A stretch of DNA of 64,000 nucleotides from Salinicola corii (GCF_008298015.1 NZ_VTPX01000001.1:186001-250000); one strand, 5' to 3'. Positions 8,424 to 18,369 are shown, counted from the stretch's first letter. The notes: generated by a model from the letters alone, not told the origin. Numbers and translations: made by a program.

Positions 8424-10895
8424 TCAGTTCGAATCGTCGCCTTCGGGTAGCGCATAGGCTACGACGTAGTCGCCCTGTTTCGTGCCCAGCGAGCCATGAC
8501 CACCGGCCATGACCAGAACATACTGGCGTCCATCCTGGCCTTCGTAGGTCATCGGCGTAGTCTGGCCGCCGGCGGGCAGCCGGCCTTTCCACAGCTCGCT
8601 GCCGTTGGTGACGTCGTAGGCGCGCAGGTACTGGTCCAGCGTGCCGCTGAGGAAGGCTACGCCGCCGCCGGTCATGATCGGGCCGCCCAGCGCGGGCACA
8701 CCCATCGGCAGCGGCATCGGCACCGGCGCGCTGTCGCGAACCGTGCCATTCTTGTGCTGCCAGACGGTCTGGTGGTTGTTCAGATCGACGCCCGCCACGT
8801 AACCCCAGGGCGGCGCCTGGCAGGGGAGGCCGAGCCTGGACAGGAACGCTCCCATGATCACGCCGTAGGGCGCACCCGCATTGGGCTGAACGCCTTCGGT
8901 CTCGCTGATGCGTTCGCCGCCATCGGCCTGCTCGCGCGGCACCAGTTGCGAGGTGAATGCCATGTAGGCCGGGCTGGCGAAGGCGATCTGACGTTCGGGG
9001 TCGACCGCGATGCCGCCCCAATCGAACACGCCGAAGTTACCCGGGTAGACCAATGAACCCTGCAGTGATGGCGGCGTGTACATACCTTCGTAGCGCAATG
9101 ACTGGAACTGGATGCGGCACAGCATCTGATCCAGCGGTGTCACCCCCCACATATCCTTGCCATGCAGCATATCCGGGGAGAAGTTCAGCTCAGAGTGCGG
9201 CTGAGTCGCTGCGGTCCGGTCGCCTTCCACGGCGCCCTGCGGTGCCTCGATTTCATGGATCGGCACGATCGCCTCGCCGGTGCGTCGGTCGAGTACGTAG
9301 ATACTGCCCTGCTTGGTGGAGGCCATCAGCGCCGGCTTGACGCCTTCGTCGGTCTGGATATCGACCAGCGACGGCTGACCGCCCACGTCCATATCCCACA
9401 GATCGTGATGGGTGAACTGGTGAGTCCAGCGAACCTGACCGGTATCGATATCCAGCGCGGTGACGCCGGCGCTGTACTTCCCTGCTTCCGGCGTGCGGTT
9501 GCCGCCCCATTGGTCTGGCATCTGGTTGCCCATCGGCAGGTAGATCAGGCCGAGTTCGCTATCGACGCTCATCACCGACCACATGTTGGGCGAGTTGCGG
9601 GTATAGGTCTCGTCGAAGCCGATCGGTGTGGTCTCGTCCGGGTTGCCGCTGTCCCAGTTCCAGACCAGGTGGCCGTCCTTGGCATCGTAGGCGCGAATGA
9701 CGCCGGAAGGCTCGTTGGTGGACTCGTTGTCGGTCACGTGGCCACCGATGATCACCAGGCCATGGGCCACGGAGGGCGGTGACGTGGAGTAGTAGCCGCC
9801 GGCCGTGAAACTGCCGATATTTTGGGTCAGGTCGATAGACCCGTTATCACCGAAACCGGGACACATTTCACCGGTGTCGGCATTCAAGGCGATCAGACGC
9901 GTATCGGCGGTCGGCAGAAACAACCGACGCGGGCAGGTAGCCGTGGGCTCGTCTTCCACGCTGGCAGGTATGCCATCGTCGCCATTCGCGGCGTTTTCGC
10001 TGGCGTCGACATCGGCGCTGGCATAGGCCGGTTCGGCAGCATCGCCGTCATCTTCGTAATAGGCGACGCCACGGCAGGTCATGTGCGCCCAGCCCTTGAA
10101 GCTGTCGGCACTCTGGGTACTCAGCTTGGGGTCGAAACGCCATAGCTCATTGCCGCTATCCGGATCGAGGGCGATCACCTGGCTGTGCGGGGTACATACG
10201 TACAGCTTGCCGTTGACCTTGAGCGGGGTGTTCTCGGCGGTGGTCTCCGACGGGTCGTCGGGGCCCGGAATGTCGCCGGTCCGATAGCGCCAGACTTCTT
10301 CCAGTTTACCGACGTTCTGCGGAGTGATCTGATCGAGGGGCGAGTAGCGCTGGCCGCGTTCGGTGCCCCCATAGGAGGGCCAGTCGCCATTCATGGTGTC
10401 CGCCACGGCATCGTTCTGGCCGGGTGCATCGCGGGTGATCGTACCGTCGACGTCGTGCGGGTGGGTGAACTGGCTGGCGACGGCAGTCAGACCGGCGAGG
10501 ACGACGGCAATCGAGAGCGCAGCGGCGCTGGCGCTCTTCATGCGTGTGATGCCCAGCGGGCGGCGAACCCAGGGCAGCAGTAACACGATACCCAACACGA
10601 ACCACATGGCCAGGCGGGGCACCAGTTGCCACCAGTCCAGCCCGACTTCCCGGAGCGACCAGACCGTGGAGGCCAGCAGGAAAAGGGCGAAAAGCCAGAT
10701 CGCGGCGCGTCTGGCGGCTATCAACAACAACCCGGTCAGGCCGACGCCGATTCCGGCAATCAGGTAGTACCAGGAACCGCCAAGTTGGCTCAGTTTGATG
10801 CCGCCAATCAGCATCGCAAGACCCAGCAGGGTCAGGATCAGGCCGACCAGGCTGGGCAACAGGCGTGTCTTGCTCAACGCCCCGCGCGTTTTCAT
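8424..10895 (-). CDS. gcd: Membrane-bound PQQ-dependent glucose dehydrogenase
   Basis: Oxidises aldoses to lactones in the periplasm with pyrroloquinoline quinone and passes electrons to ubiquinone. The 823-residue protein has five membrane helices in the first about 150 residues, then a PQQ beta-propeller with WPSYGGTERGQRYSPLDQI, MSVDSELGLIYLPMGNQ, TTAPT-like FTHHDLWDMDVGGQPSL and a C-terminal GGHGSLGTKQGDYVVAY strand matching E. coli Gcd end to end. An acidic, Ala-rich insert of about 25-30 residues lies before CPRRLFLP and is absent from E. coli Gcd. AGGGAGA precedes the ATG. No PQQ synthesis genes are in the window. Confidence 0.93.
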   Translation of the reverse strand: MKTRGALSKTRLLPSLVGLILTLLGLAMLIGGIKLSQLGGSWYYLIAGIGVGLTGLLLIAARRAAIWLFALFLLASTVWSLREVGLDWWQLVPRLAMWFVLGIVLLLPWVRRPLGITRMKSASAAALSIAVVLAGLTAVASQFTHPHDVDGTITRDAPGQNDAVADTMNGDWPSYGGTERGQRYSPLDQITPQNVGKLEEVWRYRTGDIPGPDDPSETTAENTPLKVNGKLYVCTPHSQVIALDPDSGNELWRFDPKLSTQSADSFKGWAHMTCRGVAYYEDDGDAAEPAYASADVDASENAANGDDGIPASVEDEPTATCPRRLFLPTADTRLIALNADTGEMCPGFGDNGSIDLTQNIGSFTAGGYYSTSPPSVAHGLVIIGGHVTDNESTNEPSGVIRAYDAKDGHLVWNWDSGNPDETTPIGFDETYTRNSPNMWSVMSVDSELGLIYLPMGNQMPDQWGGNRTPEAGKYSAGVTALDIDTGQVRWTHQFTHHDLWDMDVGGQPSLVDIQTDEGVKPALMASTKQGSIYVLDRRTGEAIVPIHEIEAPQGAVEGDRTAATQPHSELNFSPDMLHGKDMWGVTPLDQMLCRIQFQSLRYEGMYTPPSLQGSLVYPGNFGVFDWGGIAVDPERQIAFASPAYMAFTSQLVPREQADGGERISETEGVQPNAGAPYGVIMGAFLSRLGLPCQAPPWGYVAGVDLNNHQTVWQHKNGTVRDSAPVPMPLPMGVPALGGPIMTGGGVAFLSGTLDQYLRAYDVTNGSELWKGRLPAGGQTTPMTYEGQDGRQYVLVMAGGHGSLGTKQGDYVVAYALPEGDDSN

Positions 10896-11236
10896 GAATG
10901 TCTCCCTCGGAGGATCGAATGGCTCAGGCCGTGATCGTTTTACAGCTACGGCTAAAGTCTAAGGCCGCTGTGCAGCGAGCGTAAAAATACATCATTTAGT
11001 TAACAGGCTAAAGTTAATTTCCTCTCTGATGCTGTTGCCGCGCCCGCGTAACCCTTTTCGAACATGACGCGATTGGTTCTCGTCATAGGTCGGCATTGGA
11101 TAATGTGATTATTTTTCAATTTTGCGATAGGGCGGATATCGAAGACGGAAAAGGTAGGGCGCCGTCATCGCTGGATTCGATGGCGGCGCTCTGTGGGCAG
11201 GACGACAAAACCGGCCATCCAGGAGGGGACAGGGCA
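10896..11236. other. Intergenic region: gcd promoter and tctA terminator
   Basis: I see no gene in these 341 bases. The AT-rich part (about 10975-11030) probably holds the leftward gcd promoter. The right part holds the tctA terminator listed separately. Confidence 0.5.
11158..11191 (-). terminator. Probable terminator of tctCBA
   Basis: A GC-rich stem of about 13 bp with two mismatches (AGCGCCGCCATCG on the minus strand pairing with CGATGACGGCGCC) is followed on that strand by CCTACCTTTTCC. The T tract is short, so efficiency is uncertain. Confidence 0.5.
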
Positions 11237-12769
11237 CTAGGCCGGTGGCGTCCCCAGCCCACGGTCCTTGGGCTTGCGGATCACCATGAAGTAGAAGAAC
11301 ACCGCGGTCAGTGCGATGAAGAAGAGACTGTCCGGGCTGGTGAAGAAGATCAGCGGGTTACCGTCGTTGATGGAAAGCGCTCGACGGCAGTACTCCTCCA
11401 GGCTCGGACCGAGCACGAACCCCAGCAGCAGGCAGACGGTGGGATACTTCTGCTTGCGCAGGTAGTAGGCCAGCACACCGAACACCAATGCCAGCGCCAT
11501 CTGGAACGTGGAGTAGGTGGCCACATAGCTGCCCACCAGTGCCACGATGGCAATGCTCGAGTAGAGCACGTCACGGCGGATCGACACGATCTTGAGAAAG
11601 TAGGGACCGAGCAGGTAGAGCGTCAGCGGAATCAGGATCAGGGCGCTGACGAACAGCGAGGCGAACATCGGCGCGATCAGGTCGAGCTGCTGGGTCATGA
11701 ACTGCGGGCCGGGCTGGAGGCCGTTGATCACCAGCACGCCGAGCACGATGGCGGTGGTCGGATCGCCGGGGATGCCGAACGTCAGCATCGGCACGAACGC
11801 GCCGCCGCACATCGAGTTGTTGGCGCATTCTGCCGCCGCGATACCTTCCGGGTTGCCCTTGCCGTAACGCTCCGGATGCTTGGAGGAGCGCATCGATTCG
11901 GCGTAGGAGACGAAAGCCGCCATCGAGCCGCCGGCGCCGGGGAGAATGCCGACCGCGTAGCCGATGACCGCGCTTTTCAGGTAGCGCAGTGCGCCGATCT
12001 CGCGGACTTCAGATAGCGGCGGGATGAAATCGCGACGTCTCACCTTGGCCGCCTTGATCATGCTCGGGTCGACGGTGCGGGTGCTACGGCTGTCGGCTTG
12101 GACCAGGAGCTCGCTGATGGCGAAGGTGCCGATGATCAGCGGCATCATGTCGATGCCCTGAACCAGCACGCCGGTGCCGAAGGTAAAGCGGGCCAGCGGC
12201 TGGACCACGTCGATGCCGATGGTGGCGATCATGACGCCGAACAGGGTCGCGATCATGCCCTTGGTGATCGATCCGCGCTGGGAAATGATGATCACGATCA
12301 GCGCAAAGGCGATCAGCGAGAACTTGCCCGGCGTGCGGATCAGCAGGGCCACGTCCGCCGCCAGCGGTGCCATCACCATCAGCAGCAGGGCGCCCAGCGA
12401 ACCGCCGATCATCGAGCCTAGTGCGGCGTGACCGAGCGCCTTGGCACCCTCGCCGCGCTGCTGCATCGGGTAACCTTCCAGGGCGGTCATCATCGAGGAT
12501 GGCGCACCGGGGATGTTGATGGTGGTGGCGGTGATGCTGCCGCTGCACATTCCCGCCATGAAGATGCTGGCGCAAGCCACCAGTGCCGTGGTCACGTCGA
12601 GGCTGTAGGTCAGCGGCAACAGCAGGGCAATGGCCAGTACCGAGGTCAGCCCCGGCACCGCGCCGAAGAAGGTGCCGATCAGGAAACCCCCGATCATGTA
12701 GAGTAGGGTTTCGGGATTGGCGAGGGCGGCGAAGCCACCAAGCAGCCCGGAGATCGCGTCCATGATCAT
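11237..12769 (-). CDS. tctA: Tripartite tricarboxylate transporter, large permease TctA
   Basis: Large membrane subunit of a TTT-family secondary importer for citrate-like carboxylates, driven by an ion gradient. The 510-residue protein has about 12 hydrophobic segments and the family blocks GTFFGAVPGLTSVLAIALLLP, SITATTINIPGAPSSMMTALEGYPM (in two parts) and FGIPGDPTTAIVLG. I chose the ATG at 12769, which overlaps the tctB stop (ATGA) and has GGAG upstream; an in-frame ORF reaching further upstream is tctB in another frame. Confidence 0.9.
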   Translation of the reverse strand: MIMDAISGLLGGFAALANPETLLYMIGGFLIGTFFGAVPGLTSVLAIALLLPLTYSLDVTTALVACASIFMAGMCSGSITATTINIPGAPSSMMTALEGYPMQQRGEGAKALGHAALGSMIGGSLGALLLMVMAPLAADVALLIRTPGKFSLIAFALIVIIISQRGSITKGMIATLFGVMIATIGIDVVQPLARFTFGTGVLVQGIDMMPLIIGTFAISELLVQADSRSTRTVDPSMIKAAKVRRRDFIPPLSEVREIGALRYLKSAVIGYAVGILPGAGGSMAAFVSYAESMRSSKHPERYGKGNPEGIAAAECANNSMCGGAFVPMLTFGIPGDPTTAIVLGVLVINGLQPGPQFMTQQLDLIAPMFASLFVSALILIPLTLYLLGPYFLKIVSIRRDVLYSSIAIVALVGSYVATYSTFQMALALVFGVLAYYLRKQKYPTVCLLLGFVLGPSLEEYCRRALSINDGNPLIFFTSPDSLFFIALTAVFFYFMVIRKPKDRGLGTPPA

Positions 12770-13314
12770 TGACTCCAGAGAGTGGGCAGGCGGACCTGGA
12801 AGACGACCTCGAACAGCAGATAGCCCGCCAGGGTGATGGCGGCGGCGGCGATCAGCTTGGTCAGCCATTTATCGCGGAAGCCGCCGCCGAACAGACAGCA
12901 AAGCAGCAGTACGTAGACGAATGTGGCGACGAAATAGCCGATCAGATCGAACGCCAGCAGATAGCCCGCCGTCAGCACGACGACGCCGATCGCGCCGAGG
13001 GAGAGCCCGGCGTACTGGCGGCCGCTGGGAATCTCATCGTGGCTTTCCGCGTCGATGGACGACGATTCGGCGGATGCCCTGGCCCTGCCGCGCAGCGCAT
13101 GAATCATGGCGCAGGAGAGCGCAATCAGCATGATGATCGCGGTCGCGATGGGGAAGAAGGACGCGGTCATGTTGCCGGCCTTCATCGGCGGACCAAGCTG
13201 GATCGCCGAGATCAGATAGACCAGGGTGATGAGCGCAAGCACCGCCGGCACGAAGAATTCACCACTCAGTCCAGCGCGTCGGGAAGAGTGCGGAGATGAC
13301 GGTTTCAACGACAT
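12766..13314 (-). CDS. tctB: Tripartite tricarboxylate transporter, small permease TctB
   Basis: Small four-helix membrane subunit of the TTT importer, 182 residues from the ATG at 13314 with AGGTG 6 bases before it. The segments FFVPAVLALITLVYLISAIQ, FFPIATAIIMLIALSCAMI, an AGYLLAFDLIGYFVATFVYVLLL helix pair and a final IAAAAITLAGYLLFEVVF helix match TctB topology. An upstream in-frame start adds 10 residues with no support. Stop overlaps tctA. Confidence 0.88.
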   Translation of the reverse strand: MSLKPSSPHSSRRAGLSGEFFVPAVLALITLVYLISAIQLGPPMKAGNMTASFFPIATAIIMLIALSCAMIHALRGRARASAESSSIDAESHDEIPSGRQYAGLSLGAIGVVVLTAGYLLAFDLIGYFVATFVYVLLLCCLFGGGFRDKWLTKLIAAAAITLAGYLLFEVVFQVRLPTLWSQ

Positions 13315-13388
13315 AGGGCACCTGAAGTCGCAGCGCTGCGCCATGCGAACGGCATGGCGCAGTGTGGATAGGAACGAACGCGAGTGGT

Positions 13389-14375
13389 CTATTTTTCCAG
13401 CACGCCCTGGTCGACCAGCTCATCCATGGTGTTGAAGAGCTGCTGCTGGGTATCGTTCGCCCACTGGGTCACGTCGTCGGCTCCCAGCCAGGCGGGCGTC
13501 ACGCCGATCTGTTTCAGCCACTGCTGGAATTCGTCACTCTCATAGGCCTTGTGGTACGTGGCTTCCAGCTTCTCGATCACGTCGTCCGGCGTACGCGCCG
13601 GGGCCACCATGATGATGAAGCTACCCATCTGCAGGTCGAGGCCGGTATCGGTCTCGGTCTCGGTGACCGGCGGTACATTGGGGAAGCCTTCATTCTGGGT
13701 GTCGGAAAATTCGACCAGACCGCGCGCCTGGCCGGACTCGATCAGCGGTGCCAGATCGCCGAGACTGGTGACGACGGCATCGACTTCACCGTTGAGCAGG
13801 GCTTCCTTTTGCGACGCTGCGCTGTTGTCGTAGGAGACGATCTTGAACTTGGCGCCGGTCTGTTCCTGGAGCTGCAGCAGCGTCAGATGGGTTCTGGCCC
13901 CCATGTTCTGGATGCCGACGCGGATACTGTTGGGCTTTTCCTTGGCCGCGGCAATCAGGTCATCCAGCGTCTTGTAAGGAGAGTTTTCCGGCACGGTGAT
14001 CGCATCGGCTTCGCTGGTGATGCGCGCAATCATGCGCATCTTGTCCATGTCGAAGCCGGGCAGCATGTTCTTCCACGGGATCGTGATGATGCTGTCATAG
14101 GTGATCGCGGCGATGGTCTGTCCGTCCGGGCGCGCTTTCATCAACTGGAGCAGGCCGGTTGCCGTCATGCCGCCTTCCACGTTCTCGACATACATCGAGA
14201 CGGGCAGCGACTCTTCGGCGATGTTGGAGGCCTTGCGAACGATGGCGTCGGTACCGCCGCCGGCGGCTGCCGGCACGATGACGCGGATATCCCGATTCGG
14301 GAAGTCGGCTTGGGCGGTGCCTACCGTCAGTGATGCCAGGCAGGCGATTCCCAGCAGGGTTTTCTTGAACGTCAT
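13389..14375 (-). CDS. tctC: Tripartite tricarboxylate transporter receptor TctC
   Basis: Periplasmic receptor of the TTT importer, 328 residues. A signal peptide ends after GTAQA (about residue 21). The mature protein starts DFPNRDIRVIVPAAAGGGTDAI, the classic Bug/TctC opening, and has FKIVSYDNSAASQKEALLNG and VDAVVTSLGDLAPLI in the ligand domain. The ATG at 14375 has AAGGA upstream; earlier in-frame codons encode non-family sequence. It is first in a tctC-tctB-tctA operon, a 74-base gap before tctB allowing extra receptor synthesis. Ligand is unknown. Confidence 0.9.
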   Translation of the reverse strand: MTFKKTLLGIACLASLTVGTAQADFPNRDIRVIVPAAAGGGTDAIVRKASNIAEESLPVSMYVENVEGGMTATGLLQLMKARPDGQTIAAITYDSIITIPWKNMLPGFDMDKMRMIARITSEADAITVPENSPYKTLDDLIAAAKEKPNSIRVGIQNMGARTHLTLLQLQEQTGAKFKIVSYDNSAASQKEALLNGEVDAVVTSLGDLAPLIESGQARGLVEFSDTQNEGFPNVPPVTETETDTGLDLQMGSFIIMVAPARTPDDVIEKLEATYHKAYESDEFQQWLKQIGVTPAWLGADDVTQWANDTQQQLFNTMDELVDQGVLEK

Positions 14376-14674
14376 GAGGTAATCCTTGGCAGTGGGTGGA
14401 CTTCGAGAGTGGGGGCGGCAGATCGAGGAGCGCTTGTGGTTGGAGGAGTGCACCTGGACCCGGCTGATTGGCTTGTGCCTTTGTAGTCGGTTTATTCGTA
14501 CGATGTAATACAACCTTGGTTTGACACCGTGCATCTGGCCGAGCGACGGCACCAGTCGGTCGAGGCATCGGCACGTAGGCAACGACCTTCGTCGCTTGGG
14601 TCTCGCTAGAGGCTTTCGTTATGCTGGTCGGGCCTATCCGCGTTGACCCGCCCATCGCCTGTCTGGAGCCCCTG
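14376..14674. other. Divergent intergenic region tctC / glnE
   Basis: No gene is seen in these 299 bases. A relatively AT-rich patch at about 14480-14525, containing GTATTACATCGTAC on the minus strand, is the likely tctC promoter and operator area. GGAG precedes the glnE ATG. Confidence 0.35.
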
Positions 14675-17635
14675 ATGCCGTTACCCGAGTGCTGGTTTGC
14701 CGAGATGGATGTCCCCGCGGAGCTGGAAAGTGCCAGCCGCGAAGCCAGGCAGCGGTTGGAGGAGGCGGTAGGCGCCGGCGTGGAGCCGGCGGTCGCCGAG
14801 GCGTGGCATTCGCTGGACGGAACCCGGGGAGGCGAGCTCGCCCGTCTGGTGCTGCTGTCGGACTTCGCGCTGGATGCCCTGGCTACGCGCCCGGCGCTGC
14901 TGCCCGCCGCGCTGGAGATGGGCGAGCTTGAAGCGGCCCCGGACCGGGCGCTGCTGGAGGAGGTACTGCGCGAGGCGCTGGCGATGGCGGACAGCGAGGA
15001 GACGCTTCACCGCGTCTTGCGTCGTTTCCGCCAGGCGCGAATGCTCGGCATCGTCTGGCGCGACCTCAACGGTGGCGACATGTGGCGGACCGCCCGCGCC
15101 GTCTCCGAACTGGCGGAAATCTGCCTCGAAGGGGCGCTGGGGTGGCTCGAGGGGCATTTCGCGGCCCGCTGGGGGACGCCGGCTCCACGCGCCGACGGCG
15201 CGGCCCAGCGCCTGATCGTGCTGGGCATGGGCAAGCTCGGCGCCGGCGAACTCAATCTCTCCTCGGACATCGACCTGATCTTCGCCTTTCCCGAAAAGGG
15301 CACCACCCAGGGGGGAGCGCGAGAGTACGAGCACCAGCAATATTTCACCAAGCTGGGGCAGAAGCTGATCGCCGCGCTGGACGCGATCTCCGCCGACGGC
15401 TTCGTGTTCCGGGTCGACATGCGACTGCGCCCGCTGGGCGATGGCGGGCCGCTGGTCGGCAGCTTCAACACCTTCACCAGCTACTACCAGGACCAGGGGC
15501 GGGAGTGGGAGCGCTATGCCATGCTCAAGGCGCGCCCCGTCGCCGGCGACATCGATGCCGGATACCAGCTGCTCGGTGAACTCAAGCCCTTCATCTACCG
15601 CAAGTATCTCGACTTCGGTGCGATCGAGTCGCTGCGCGAGATGAAGGCGATGATCCATCGCGAGGTCAAGCGGCTGGGGCGGGACGACAACATCAAGCTG
15701 GGGCGAGGGGGGATCCGGGAGGTCGAGTTCGTGGTCCAGGCGTTTCAGTTGATACGTGGCGGCCGGGACACCGAACTTCAGGTGACCTCGCTGCGGGATG
15801 CGATGTCGCAACTGGTCGCGCTGGAGCTGCTGCCGCAGGCGGTGGTCGACGAGCTGCGCGAGGACTACGTCTTCCTGCGCGATCTGGAACATGCGCTGCA
15901 GGCGCAGCAGGACCGCCAGACGCAGACGCTGCCGGGCGACCCGGAGAACCAGGCGAGGTTGGCAATGGCCATGCGGATGCCGGACTGGGGGGCGTTGAGA
16001 GAGGCGCTCGCGGCCTGTCGTGAGCGGGTGAGACGTCATTTCGACGCGGTGATCGCCGATCCCGATGACGAATCGCCGTCCCCGGAGGACGAGACGGGCC
16101 GGCACGACGTCGCCTGGCGGCAGCTGTGGCAGGGGGAGGTGGACGACGCCGAGGCGGAGCGAACGATGGCGGCGGCAGGCTTCGAGCTGCCCGAGTCGCT
16201 GCGGCGACTGGGCGCCTTCCGGGACTCCCGCGGCGTGAAGTCGATGCAGCGGATCGGCTACGAGCGTCTCGATGCCGTCATGCCGCTGCTGCTGGAAGCG
16301 GCGGCGGAGAGCGAAGCGCCGAGCGTGGCCCTGGAGCGCGTGCTGCCGCTGATCGAGGCGGTGCTGCGGCGTACCGCCTATCTGTCGCTGCTGCGCGAGA
16401 ATCCGCAGGTGTTGCCGTCGCTGGTCCGGCTCTGCTCGGCCAGCCCCTGGATCGCCGAACAGCTGGCCCGCCATCCCATCCTGCTCGACGAGCTGCTGAC
16501 CCCCGCGACGCTCTACTCGCCGGCCGACAAGCAGCGGCTGGCGGATGAACTGCGCCAGACCCTGGCGCGGATTCCCGAAGACGACGAGGAGGGGTGGCTG
16601 GAGGCGATGCGGGTCTTCAAGCAGACCCAGGTGCTGCGCGTGGCCGCCTCCGACATCGCCGGGGGGCGCGTGTTGATGAAGGTCAGCGATTACCTGACCG
16701 CGATCGCCGAGGTGGTGCTGGATAGCGTATTGCGGATGGCGTGGCGCTCGCTGACGGCACGATACGGCCAACCCAGCGCCCGGGATTCGGCGGATCAGGC
16801 GGGTTTCCTGATCGTCGGCTACGGCAAGCTGGGTGGCATCGAGCTGGGATACGGCTCCGATCTCGACCTGGTGTTCCTTTACGATGCCGCTCCGCGGGGC
16901 GTCACCGACGGTGCCAAGTCGATCGACAACCTGGTGTTCTTCACCCGTCTGGGCCAGCGCATCATTCATCTGCTCACCGCCACCACGCCAAGCGGCACGC
17001 TCTACGAGGTCGACATGCGCCTGCGCCCTTCGGGCAATGCCGGGTTGCTGGTCTCCTCGCTGGACGCGTTCGCCGAGTACCAGCGCAAGGAGGCCTGGAT
17101 CTGGGAGCATCAGGCGCTGGTGCGCGCGCGGGCAGTGGCCGGCGACGATGCCCTGGGCAAGCGTTTCGAGGCCGTCCGTCGGGAAGTGTTGGGACGAGAG
17201 CGCGACTGCGATGAGCTGCGTCGGGAAGTGGTCGGGATGCGGCACAAGATGCGCGAGCATCTGGGTAGCGGTGCCGAGGCGAGAGAGGCGGGGCAGTTCC
17301 ACCTCAAGCAGGATGCCGGTGGCCTGGTGGACATCGAGTTCATGAACCAGTACGCCGTGCTGGCCCTGTCGGCAACGACGCCGGCCCTGCTCGAGGTTAC
17401 CGACAACATGCGGCTGCTGGATGCGCTGGCCCAGAGCGGCAGGTTACCCGAGCAGGATGCCCGCGATCTGCAGGCGGCCTATCTGGCCTATCGCGACGCC
17501 AGTCACCGGGCGGCACTGGCCAAGGGGCGCAGCCTGGTGTCGGGGGAGGTCTTCGCCGATCATCGCGACACGGTCTCCCGGCTGTGGGATCGCTGGATGC
17601 GCCCGGCGTCAGACGATGAGACGAAAGATCACTGA
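14675..17635 (+). CDS. glnE: Bifunctional glutamine synthetase adenylyltransferase/deadenylyltransferase
   Basis: GlnE attaches AMP to, and removes it from, glutamine synthetase in answer to PII state, tuning ammonia assimilation. The 986-residue protein (E. coli 946) carries two nucleotidyltransferase domains. The N-terminal deadenylylase has GMGKLGAGELNLSSDIDLIF (about 198-217), and the C-terminal adenylylase has GYGKLGGIELGYGSDLDLVF (about 718-737), both with GS/D-x-D metal sites. The central RRIGYERLDAVMP regulatory part and C-terminal DMRLRPSGNAGLL blocks are present. I start at the ATG with GGAG upstream; an earlier in-frame codon adds 18 unsupported residues. Confidence 0.95.
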   Translation: MPLPECWFAEMDVPAELESASREARQRLEEAVGAGVEPAVAEAWHSLDGTRGGELARLVLLSDFALDALATRPALLPAALEMGELEAAPDRALLEEVLREALAMADSEETLHRVLRRFRQARMLGIVWRDLNGGDMWRTARAVSELAEICLEGALGWLEGHFAARWGTPAPRADGAAQRLIVLGMGKLGAGELNLSSDIDLIFAFPEKGTTQGGAREYEHQQYFTKLGQKLIAALDAISADGFVFRVDMRLRPLGDGGPLVGSFNTFTSYYQDQGREWERYAMLKARPVAGDIDAGYQLLGELKPFIYRKYLDFGAIESLREMKAMIHREVKRLGRDDNIKLGRGGIREVEFVVQAFQLIRGGRDTELQVTSLRDAMSQLVALELLPQAVVDELREDYVFLRDLEHALQAQQDRQTQTLPGDPENQARLAMAMRMPDWGALREALAACRERVRRHFDAVIADPDDESPSPEDETGRHDVAWRQLWQGEVDDAEAERTMAAAGFELPESLRRLGAFRDSRGVKSMQRIGYERLDAVMPLLLEAAAESEAPSVALERVLPLIEAVLRRTAYLSLLRENPQVLPSLVRLCSASPWIAEQLARHPILLDELLTPATLYSPADKQRLADELRQTLARIPEDDEEGWLEAMRVFKQTQVLRVAASDIAGGRVLMKVSDYLTAIAEVVLDSVLRMAWRSLTARYGQPSARDSADQAGFLIVGYGKLGGIELGYGSDLDLVFLYDAAPRGVTDGAKSIDNLVFFTRLGQRIIHLLTATTPSGTLYEVDMRLRPSGNAGLLVSSLDAFAEYQRKEAWIWEHQALVRARAVAGDDALGKRFEAVRREVLGRERDCDELRREVVGMRHKMREHLGSGAEAREAGQFHLKQDAGGLVDIEFMNQYAVLALSATTPALLEVTDNMRLLDALAQSGRLPEQDARDLQAAYLAYRDASHRAALAKGRSLVSGEVFADHRDTVSRLWDRWMRPASDDETKDH

Positions 17636-17646
17636 AAACACCGTTT

Positions 17647-17663
17647 GATTAAGATAACATTAA
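17647..17663 (-). promoter_or_regulatory. Direct-repeat box TTAATG-N5-TTAATC upstream of yrbL
   Basis: Two six-base repeats 11 bases apart, the arrangement bound by OmpR/PhoB-family response regulators, lie 40 bases before the yrbL start. The same pattern occurs twice beside the PhoPQ-like operon at 48261-48277 and 48324-48340. Confidence 0.4.
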
Positions 17664-17703
17664 CGGGTCATGACGCCTGCGTTACGGTTCGGAGTGGCCC
17701 ACC

Positions 17704-18321
17704 GTGTATCGACTTTCCCATCTCAATGAAATTGCCCACGGCAACGATCGGGCGATCTACCGGCATCCGGATCGGCCCGAGCGCTGCATCAAGGTGCCCC
17801 GCTTTCCCGAGCGCGGCAGCCACCAGAACGAGCGGGAACAGGTCTACTTCGACGTTCTGAAGGCGCGCGGCCTCGACGACTGGCGCCATGTCCCGGAATA
17901 TTTCGGAGCGGTGGAGACCGATCATGGTCCGGGGCTGGTGTTTGGGCTGGTGACCGATGCCGATGGCCAGATCTCCTCCACCATTCGACAGTACCGTGAT
18001 CGGGGCGAGACGGCCTGGTTCGCCACCCGTGCGTTCGCCGACGAGTTGCAGGGGCTGTATCACTATCTCCGCGACAACTGGATCGTGCCGTCCGATATCA
18101 ACGACCGCAACATCGTCTGCCAGCGCCTGGCCGATGGTTCACGCCGTCTGTGGTTGATCGACGGCGTCTCCAATCCGGACTTCATGCCGCTGGCCAATGT
18201 CTGGCCCTGGTTCGCGCGTCAGAAAGTCGATCGTCGCATGCGACGTTTCTTTGCCAAGTTGAGCGACTACGGCTTGCTGCCCGAGCCCGAGAGGGAAGAG
18301 CTAGTACGCAGCGCACACTGA
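17704..18321 (+). CDS. yrbL: YrbL family protein (PhoP-network kinase-like protein)
   Basis: YrbL is a small cytoplasmic protein of kinase-like fold known as a PhoP-regulated gene in enterobacteria; its biochemical role is not settled. The 205 residues include RAIYRHPDRPERCIKVPRFP (nucleotide-loop-like part), a central YFGAVETDHGPGLVFGLV strand, and IVPSDINDRNIVCQR with WLIDGVSN, resembling the kinase catalytic HxDxxxxN and DG motifs. A GTG start has GGAG 13 bases upstream. A PhoP-type direct repeat lies upstream, and a PhoPQ-like pair occurs at 48.8-50.9 kb of this window. Confidence 0.85.
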   Translation: MYRLSHLNEIAHGNDRAIYRHPDRPERCIKVPRFPERGSHQNEREQVYFDVLKARGLDDWRHVPEYFGAVETDHGPGLVFGLVTDADGQISSTIRQYRDRGETAWFATRAFADELQGLYHYLRDNWIVPSDINDRNIVCQRLADGSRRLWLIDGVSNPDFMPLANVWPWFARQKVDRRMRRFFAKLSDYGLLPEPEREELVRSAH

Positions 18322-18369
18322 GTGATCGCAGTGCACTCCACGGCGCGGGACATTGCCGGAGTTCGGATG

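Noticed and set aside
14681-17302. An 873-codon minus-strand frame opposite glnE
   Set aside because: Same antisense effect of codon bias; no recognisable domain and no ribosome site logic.
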